From Candidatus Pacearchaeota archaeon CG10_big_fil_rev_8_21_14_0_10_32_14 (GTDB lineage Archaea > Nanobdellota > Nanobdellia > Pacearchaeales > GW2011-AR1), in contig PFCY01000006.1 of assembly GCA_002763085.1 (NCBI GenBank), forward strand, positions 1-16,483: a stretch of DNA of 16,483 nucleotides, in the 5' to 3' direction. The notes beneath the pieces were generated by a model. The model had not been told where the DNA came from. It worked only from the letters and a program-made list of their open reading frames with translations, and made no database searches. A program made the translations under genes and the position numbers. Shown piece by piece: positions 11,172 through 16,483 of the stretch; positions within the stretch are counted from its first letter, which is position 1; the number at the start of each line of letters is the position of its first letter.

Positions 11172-14100
11172 TTAACGTTTAATCTCAGCAAGAGGATTTT
11201 CATTCTGTATAAATGATTCCCCTTCATCCTTCCTATTCCCTCTAGACAATTTTATTATAAATAATATTATGATTATGACTATCCCTATAACAAATATGAA
11301 TATTAAAGAAAAGAGTATTATATTTAGTCCATTACCCTTAATTTTCTGACCCACATTGCCCGTTGTATTTGTTACGCTTGAATTGTTATCATCTAAATCC
11401 AACCCAATGCAATTATCTCCCACTCCGTAACTATCTCCATCATTATCAACGCAGCTTAGATTAATTGAACATGATTTATCTTGTTGAACAGGTTTATTGA
11501 TTTGAGTTCTGCAATTATGCAAGTCAACACAAATATATTTTTGTATATTATCAATGCACTCTCCATACTCACATTCCCATTTTGGCACACAGCCGGAACC
11601 GCCATTTCCCTTGTTGTTGCCGTTATTGTCATCAGAACATGTTCCGCAATCCTGAGAACAGCTGGAGCATGATTCACCAAAATTGCACGCGCTGTCTCCA
11701 CATCTTGGATATTCTGAATAAATAATTGAAATCTCGCTTTTATTAAGAGTCCGATTATAGATTCTTAGTTCATCAATGCTTCCCTTAAAAAAATTATAAG
11801 ATGAATTCGAATCTCTAGAATCAGGATAAAACAAACTGGAATCCTTTGAATAATCCGCTCCAATCGTTAAATTTACTTTTCCATCATTATAAATTCCTCC
11901 TGTCAAATCTGTTTTGATGAATTGGTCATCTACATATAAAGTATGATTTCCATTAGGACCAGTTTCATTTTCTTCTCTTATAATAACAACATAATGCCAC
12001 GTATTATCATTATAATTCTCCGGTGTGCATATCTCTTTTCCATTGCCTCCAGTCCTTGATTGATTTTCACTGAGCATATGAGAGCATATTTTTCCGTCTT
12101 TAATTGTTATTGAAACAGTGTCCTTATCAAAACCGGGAGTATTTATTTGTCCTTGTTCTTGTTCACTGAATAATCTTCCGTTGCTGGATGACGTTTTCAG
12201 CCATAATGAAATTGAAAAAATTCTGCCCATTTGAAGTCTGGATCCTAAATTCTGTACATTTACAAAATCATTTATACCATCAAAATTTGCTGACTCTCCC
12301 ATAACTCCCTTAGAAAAATTAATTCCCCCAGTTTCATTTCCATGATATCTGTTTCCAGAGTAATCCAAAAAATCTCCATCAAAAGGAAAATACGCAGCAA
12401 GTCCTTCACCGCAATATCTGTCGTTAAAGTAACATTCATTTTTACCTCCAAGAGTATATTCTTCCAAAACTTGAAGAGGTGTTAAAAGCGTGTTATAAAT
12501 TCTGACTCTATCAATGCTTCCGTTGTATGCATGAGTCAGTGATCCGGAAAAAGCGAGCGCTCCGATACTTAAAGGATATTCTCCGACAGAATATGAATTA
12601 TTAATTGAAGAGTTTCTTAATATTCCGTCGATGTATAATCTGCTTTCTTTAGTTGTTGAATTGTAAATAGTTGCGATATGATGCCACTGACTGTCGTTAT
12701 ATGAATTAAAATAAGAGATTCTTCCGTAATTTGTTCCATTAGCAAGATGGAAAGTTTCTTGTCCTGATGCACTAACATAAAACCCTTTGTTTCCGTAAGA
12801 AGAAGTCCCTCTGTCTCCTATTATTCTATTGTTGTTGGAATTATTATCAAAAACGCTCGTATTAAACCACGCAGAGATTGAAAAACTATCTAAAAGATGC
12901 AAATCATCCAAAAGAATTACAGATCCAACATATGTATTATTCGGTTTGAAAGTCGCTGCCTTATTAAATTTTCCTTGAGTAAACTGAAACATTTCAGGAG
13001 ATGAAAGCGTTCCATTATGTTTTCCTGTTCCGTCATTAACATTTCCCTCATAATCATATGAAGCGATTAAACCTCTGTTTCCTTCAACACATTTGATTCC
13101 ATCGCAATATTGATTCGTTGAACATGCAGTATCTCCTATATCATTGCATAAAGTAACATCATCACTAACATCATATAAATCTAATATCTCATCATCGGAA
13201 ATAATTTTATTATAGATTCTTACTTCATCTAATGCTCCAATAAAAGAATTTAATGGAGCCATATAAAGTGACATTTCAGAAACATTGAGTTTGCCCCTCC
13301 CAACCAAACCTCCTCGTGGAATTCCGTTAAGATAAATCTGGCCTCCTCTTGAACTATTATACGTCCAGACAACATGATACCATCTCCCTATTTGAACATT
13401 ATCTGTAAACCCGGATACTGAATTCCATAGATAAGCTCCAGTTGAATTCATACTATTTGCATAAACACCAAACATATTCCTTTTTCTTTCAGGATATGAA
13501 GAATAATTTTGAAAAAGATAAATTCTATAATTTGCATTTGTTACTGTACTGCCTGAATGCTTCGCAATTATCCAATCTGCATAACTATTGTCTAAAGAAT
13601 CTGCTTTTATCCAAAATGAGATAGTTATGTCATCATCTATAGCTATAGAAGAAGAATGAGGCACAGTGATCACGTCGCTTCCTTGATCGAACAAAGCAGC
13701 TTGCCCAGAAGCATTTATGCCTTGAATATAAGTAATTCCAGTTGGTGTTCCGTCATTATTGTTTGTTGTAAAATCGTTGGTATTTCCCTCAAATGGCCAA
13801 TATGCAACCAGTCCTCTTGTACCTCTCTGGCATATCTGCCCTTGGCATACATATCCATTTAAACATTCATCGTCAGTAACGCAGGATTGACTTCTTCCAT
13901 AATAATACAAATCAGTTATCTCGTCTGAAGACAAATCTCTTTTATAAATTCTTATTTCGTCAATGCTTCCATTAAATGAATAATTTAAATTCCCACCCCA
14001 ACCAGCAGCATAAGGGTATACTGTTCCAAATGTCAAAGGAAGATTTTGATCACCGCTTAAAGGAATCCATGAATTGATATTATGTATATCATAAAAATTC

Positions 14101-14756
14101 CTTACACCATCAACATAGATCTCAACGGCTTTTGAAGAATTTATTTTAGCAACAACATGATGCCATTCGTCGCTTGCATTAAAGGGAGAAGAATAATTAA
14201 TGTAACCAGTCGCACCGCCAACATAAAACAATATCTTATTATTTTGATAATATATTCTGTAATTATACTGCCCGTTGGAATTCCATGGCTTCGAAATTAG
14301 ATATGACCCATCTGTTTCTGTTGTATCTGGTTTCATCCATAAAGAAATTGTTAAATCACCTCCTTCATATTTAAGATCAGGAATAGAATTAACTTTTACA
14401 TAATCATTTAGTCCATCAAACTTTCCGGTCTGCCCGATCAATCCAGAATCAAAAGTCGGATTGCTGACAGCGATTCCATTATACCCATTTCCCGACGAAT
14501 CATCAAAATTATTTTCAAATTTCCACCATCCAATTAAGTTAGAGTTAATATCTGGAGATAAACTAATTTCTTTGTCAGTTTCTTTAAAATAAACTGTATT
14601 AATTAAAATTCCCAAAATCAGTACAAACCCTATCAACAAAAGAACAAGCAGATATAGTTTTCGTTTTTCGCCACTATCAAATTTATAATTTTTATTTTTA
14701 TTATTGGAAACAATTTTATTGCGTATCTTTTTTGTTTCCCTCACCCTCTTTTTCAT
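11172..14756 (-). CDS. giant surface protein with four LamG domains, membrane-anchored at both ends
   Basis: 1194 residues. A basic N-terminus leads into a membrane helix (about 34-54). Four LamG/concanavalin-like domains follow: about 74-284, 315-528, 562-767 and 786-1014. Each opens with a variant of GLVAYWPFEGNTND and closes with GSIDEIRIYNRTL. Short linkers with paired cysteines separate the first three junctions (for example CVTDDECLNGYVCQGQIC, 292-309). A Cys-rich region (1019-1102) includes CGDSACNFGESCSSCSQDCG and WECEYGEC, then an Asp-rich segment (1101-1123, DNDGDSYGVGD) that may bind calcium. A second membrane helix (about 1145-1169) is followed by a basic cytoplasmic tail. Asn-X-Ser/Thr sites are frequent, so N-glycosylation is likely. 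Probably an adhesin or surface-layer component binding host glycans or proteins (inference). Confidence 0.87.
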   Translation of the reverse strand: MKKRVRETKKIRNKIVSNNKNKNYKFDSGEKRKLYLLVLLLIGFVLILGILINTVYFKETDKEISLSPDINSNLIGWWKFENNFDDSSGNGYNGIAVSNPTFDSGLIGQTGKFDGLNDYVKVNSIPDLKYEGGDLTISLWMKPDTTETDGSYLISKPWNSNGQYNYRIYYQNNKILFYVGGATGYINYSSPFNASDEWHHVVAKINSSKAVEIYVDGVRNFYDIHNINSWIPLSGDQNLPLTFGTVYPYAAGWGGNLNYSFNGSIDEIRIYKRDLSSDEITDLYYYGRSQSCVTDDECLNGYVCQGQICQRGTRGLVAYWPFEGNTNDFTTNNNDGTPTGITYIQGINASGQAALFDQGSDVITVPHSSSIAIDDDITISFWIKADSLDNSYADWIIAKHSGSTVTNANYRIYLFQNYSSYPERKRNMFGVYANSMNSTGAYLWNSVSGFTDNVQIGRWYHVVWTYNSSRGGQIYLNGIPRGGLVGRGKLNVSEMSLYMAPLNSFIGALDEVRIYNKIISDDEILDLYDVSDDVTLCNDIGDTACSTNQYCDGIKCVEGNRGLIASYDYEGNVNDGTGKHNGTLSSPEMFQFTQGKFNKAATFKPNNTYVGSVILLDDLHLLDSFSISAWFNTSVFDNNSNNNRIIGDRGTSSYGNKGFYVSASGQETFHLANGTNYGRISYFNSYNDSQWHHIATIYNSTTKESRLYIDGILRNSSINNSYSVGEYPLSIGALAFSGSLTHAYNGSIDRVRIYNTLLTPLQVLEEYTLGGKNECYFNDRYCGEGLAAYFPFDGDFLDYSGNRYHGNETGGINFSKGVMGESANFDGINDFVNVQNLGSRLQMGRIFSISLWLKTSSSNGRLFSEQEQGQINTPGFDKDTVSITIKDGKICSHMLSENQSRTGGNGKEICTPENYNDNTWHYVVIIREENETGPNGNHTLYVDDQFIKTDLTGGIYNDGKVNLTIGADYSKDSSLFYPDSRDSNSSYNFFKGSIDELRIYNRTLNKSEISIIYSEYPRCGDSACNFGESCSSCSQDCGTCSDDNNGNNKGNGGSGCVPKWECEYGECIDNIQKYICVDLHNCRTQINKPVQQDKSCSINLSCVDNDGDSYGVGDNCIGLDLDDNNSSVTNTTGNVGQKIKGNGLNIILFSLIFIFVIGIVIIIILFIIKLSRGNRKDEGESFIQNENPLAEIKR

Positions 14757-14776
14757 TTAATAATCACGTTTCACCT

Positions 14777-14786
14777 GTATAAAAAT
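14777..14786 (-). promoter_or_regulatory. TATA box for the giant LamG gene
   Basis: ATTTTTATAC on the minus strand lies 21-30 nt before ATG 14756. A further A/T motif (GTATATAAATT) lies at about 14801-14812 and may contribute. Confidence 0.5.
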
Positions 14787-14898
14787 GTTTTTATGATGAT
14801 AATTTATATACTCAAACAAAGGATAATCATAATCTATTAAGTAAAATAAGAAAGGGAATAAAAAAGCACAAATAAAGAACAAAACAACTAATCACAAT

Positions 14899-14908
14899 CT
14901 ATAAAAAT
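14899..14908 (+). promoter_or_regulatory. TATA box for gatB
   Basis: CTATAAAAAT lies 21-30 nt before ATG 14929. The 172-nt gap between the LamG gene and gatB therefore carries two separate divergent promoters. The centre of the gap (about 14815-14898) is A-rich, with nothing else recognisable. Confidence 0.55.
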
Positions 14909-14928
14909 CACATCTTATTAATATAACT

Positions 14929-16302
14929 ATGCCAAAAATCGGTCTTGAAATCCATGGTTATTTACAAACCAATGAAAAACTTTTTTGTAATTGTAAGGCG
15001 ATCCACGGCGCAAAAGTTACTTCACCTAATACAAACGTCTGCCCAATATGCACGGCCCAACCAGGCGCAAAACCGATGCTCCCTAATTCTGTTGCATCAA
15101 AAAAAATAATTCAGATTGCTTTAGTTTTAAATTGTAAAATAAACGAAAAATTAATATGGCAGAGAAAACATTATTCATGGCCTGATCTTCCAAAAGGATA
15201 TCAAAATACAATTTCAGGAACATATGCAATTCCCGTCGGAACAAAAGGAAAATTTAATGAAATAGGAATAACTGAAGTTCACATCGAAGAAGATCCAGCA
15301 GCATGGAACCCCAAAACAGGAGAAGTAGATTACAATCGTTCCGGTTTTCCTCTAGTCGAAATTGTAACAGATCCGGACTTCTCTTCAAGTGATCAAGTCG
15401 TTGAATGGCTAAAAAATTTACTTCACGCACTATCTTATATAAAAGCAATCGATAAATCTCTTGGAATAAAAGCGGATGTAAACGTTTCTCTCCCAGACAA
15501 AAAAGGCGAACGAGTCGAACTCAAAAATATTAATTCAATTGAAAATATAAAAAACGCAATAGAAGTTGAAATACAAAGACAAATTTCTCAAGGCGTTCCC
15601 AAAATTCAAGAGACTCGGGCATACAACGCAGAAAAACAAACAACTTCTTTGATGAGAACTAAAGAGCAAGCTTCAGATTACAGATTCATCCCCGAACCGG
15701 ATTTACCTTTAGTAAAAATTTCTAAAAATAAAATTAAAGTTCTAGAAAAAGAAATTCCCCAAAGTCCTCAAGTCAAACTAAAAAATATAATCAAAGATTA
15801 TAAAATAGATAATGCTTCAGCAGAGATCTTAACAAAAAATATCGACGTAATCCAGTTTTTCGAAGAAGTGATTAAAAAGATCCCTAAAGAAATCGCAGTG
15901 CCTTGGACGACGATCGAACTTCTAAGGATATTGAATTATAACAAAGTTTCTCTTGACGATCCAACCATAGACATAAAGCCAGAACATTTTATTGAACTCC
16001 TAAAACTAGTAGAGAATAAATCTATCACTCCGCTTAAAGCTAAAGAAATTTTAAATAAATTCGTTCCCGTTTCATTTTCTCCAGAAGACGAAGCAAAATC
16101 TCAAGGAAAAATCACAAATGAAAAAGAACTTGAAGAATTTTGTAAGATCTCAATAAAAAATAATCCTAAAGCTACTCAAGATTTTAAGAACAGCGAACAA
16201 AATTCTTTAAACTTTTTAATCGGCGACGTGATGAAACAAAGCAATAAAAGAGCGGATTATCAAAAGACCAGAGAGATTTTAATTAAAGAATTAAAAAAAT
16301 AG
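14929..16302 (+). CDS. gatB: Asp/Glu-tRNA amidotransferase subunit B
   Basis: 457 residues, the size of GatB. It is the tRNA-binding and transamidation subunit of GatCAB, which converts Asp-tRNA(Asn) and/or Glu-tRNA(Gln). The family start is clear: IGLEIHGYLQTNEKLFC. Zinc-ligand cysteines are C20, C22, C38 and C41 (LFCNC and NVCPIC). EVHIEEDPAAW (116-126), DYNRSGFPLVEIVTDPD (134-150) and YRFIPEPDLP (251-260) form the catalytic cradle core. The C-terminal part (about 295-456) is the helical GatB/YqeY domain ending NFLIGDVMKQSNKRADY. It lacks the AspRS-like insertion of the archaeal GatE subunit, so GatB is the better call despite gatD nearby. gatA and gatC are not in the window. Promoter at 14899-14908; start at the first ATG of the frame. 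Confidence 0.92.
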   Translation: MPKIGLEIHGYLQTNEKLFCNCKAIHGAKVTSPNTNVCPICTAQPGAKPMLPNSVASKKIIQIALVLNCKINEKLIWQRKHYSWPDLPKGYQNTISGTYAIPVGTKGKFNEIGITEVHIEEDPAAWNPKTGEVDYNRSGFPLVEIVTDPDFSSSDQVVEWLKNLLHALSYIKAIDKSLGIKADVNVSLPDKKGERVELKNINSIENIKNAIEVEIQRQISQGVPKIQETRAYNAEKQTTSLMRTKEQASDYRFIPEPDLPLVKISKNKIKVLEKEIPQSPQVKLKNIIKDYKIDNASAEILTKNIDVIQFFEEVIKKIPKEIAVPWTTIELLRILNYNKVSLDDPTIDIKPEHFIELLKLVENKSITPLKAKEILNKFVPVSFSPEDEAKSQGKITNEKELEEFCKISIKNNPKATQDFKNSEQNSLNFLIGDVMKQSNKRADYQKTREILIKELKK

Positions 16303-16307
16303 AGCGA

Positions 16308-16321
16308 GTAAATTCGTTTAC
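16308..16321 (+). other. short hairpin after gatB
   Basis: GTAAA-TTCG-TTTAC forms a 5-bp stem with a UUCG-type tetraloop six bases after the gatB stop. It is not followed by a T-run. It could mark the 3' end of the gatB transcript or belong to the mobile-element remnant next to it. Confidence 0.3.
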
Positions 16322-16340
16322 GTATTATCGCCTCGGATGA

Positions 16341-16370
16341 GATACTCCCCGCCCTAAAGGGCGGGGTATC
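16341..16370. repeat. GC-rich palindrome resembling an IS200/IS605 end
   Basis: The arms CCCCGCCC (16347-16354) and GGGCGGGG (16359-16366) flank a TAAA loop. GATA and TATC extend the stem beyond a two-base bulge. A GCCC-TAAA-GGGC hairpin of this composition is common at IS200/IS605 ends, where it is the subterminal structure read by the transposase and part of the TnpB guide RNA (established knowledge). On the minus strand, a short frame upstream ends LETYAIKLNPIQS then TAA at 16372-16374; TnpB proteins often start with a similar M-x-TYKFRLYP-like stretch. So this may be a deletion remnant. It might instead be a simple terminator, but no T-run follows on either strand. Confidence 0.4.
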
Positions 16371-16483
16371 CTTACGATTGTATTGGATTAAGTTTTATCG
16401 CATATGTTTCAAGATTATCAACATCTTCTATAAAAAAATATTATTAAAAAAATTTGGATTAATTTATTCGTTCGAAAAAATCT

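Noticed and set aside
14929..16302. Calling this gene gatE because gatD is nearby
   Set aside because: It is 457 residues and goes straight from the cradle domain to the C-terminal helical domain, without the AspRS-like insertion of GatE. The zinc cysteines and motifs fit GatB.

Overview
The window looks like a piece of a small, AT-rich archaeal genome, most likely from a DPANN lineage of the Woesearchaeota/Pacearchaeota kind (inference; no marker gene for placement is present). The strongest archaeal evidence is GatD, the asparaginase-like subunit of the archaea-specific Glu-tRNA(Gln) amidotransferase. A second line is that nearly every gene start has an A/T-rich TATA-like box about 20-32 nt upstream and no convincing Shine-Dalgarno, the layout expected of archaeal leaderless transcription. 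The big LamG-repeat proteins anchored by N-terminal membrane segments are also typical of these lineages.

Layout. 1-238: a GC-rich, strand-asymmetric stretch that may be the end of a structured RNA, followed by a promoter. 239-622: a DUF1003 membrane protein. 633-1829: a small membrane-anchored protein gene cut in two by an IS1595-like insertion sequence (about 865-1710); the transposase is itself broken by one in-frame TAG. 1862-4267: an accessory block with a secreted CARDB-Thr/Pro linker-dockerin-like protein, an orphan protein, and a sigma-70-type sigma factor, which is highly unexpected in an archaeon. 4420-7864: a membrane-anchored gametolysin-like (M11) metallopeptidase carrying a LamG domain inside its catalytic domain, divergent from a second secreted protein with the same dockerin-like tail; the two share one symmetric promoter. 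7912-8674: three small membrane proteins. 8726-9769: a CDP-paratose 2-epimerase-like sugar-nucleotide SDR enzyme. 9828-11132: gatD. 11172-14756: a 1194-residue surface protein with four LamG domains. 14929-16302: gatB. 16303-16483: two hairpins, one resembling an IS200/IS605 end.

How it fits together. Two housekeeping amidotransferase subunits (GatD, GatB) bracket the giant LamG protein, while the left two thirds is an accessory zone of cell-surface and secreted proteins: a protease, carbohydrate- or protein-binding LamG domains, CARDB, dockerin-like tails and a sugar-nucleotide epimerase. This suits a symbiont or predator that adheres to and processes host surfaces (inference). The standout is the sigma factor at 3467-4267. 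It retains recognisable regions 1.2, 2 and 4, has an archaeal-type promoter, and sits among archaeal genes, which argues against simple contamination. Whether it works with the archaeal RNA polymerase, with a partner's polymerase, or as a repurposed DNA-binding protein cannot be decided from sequence.
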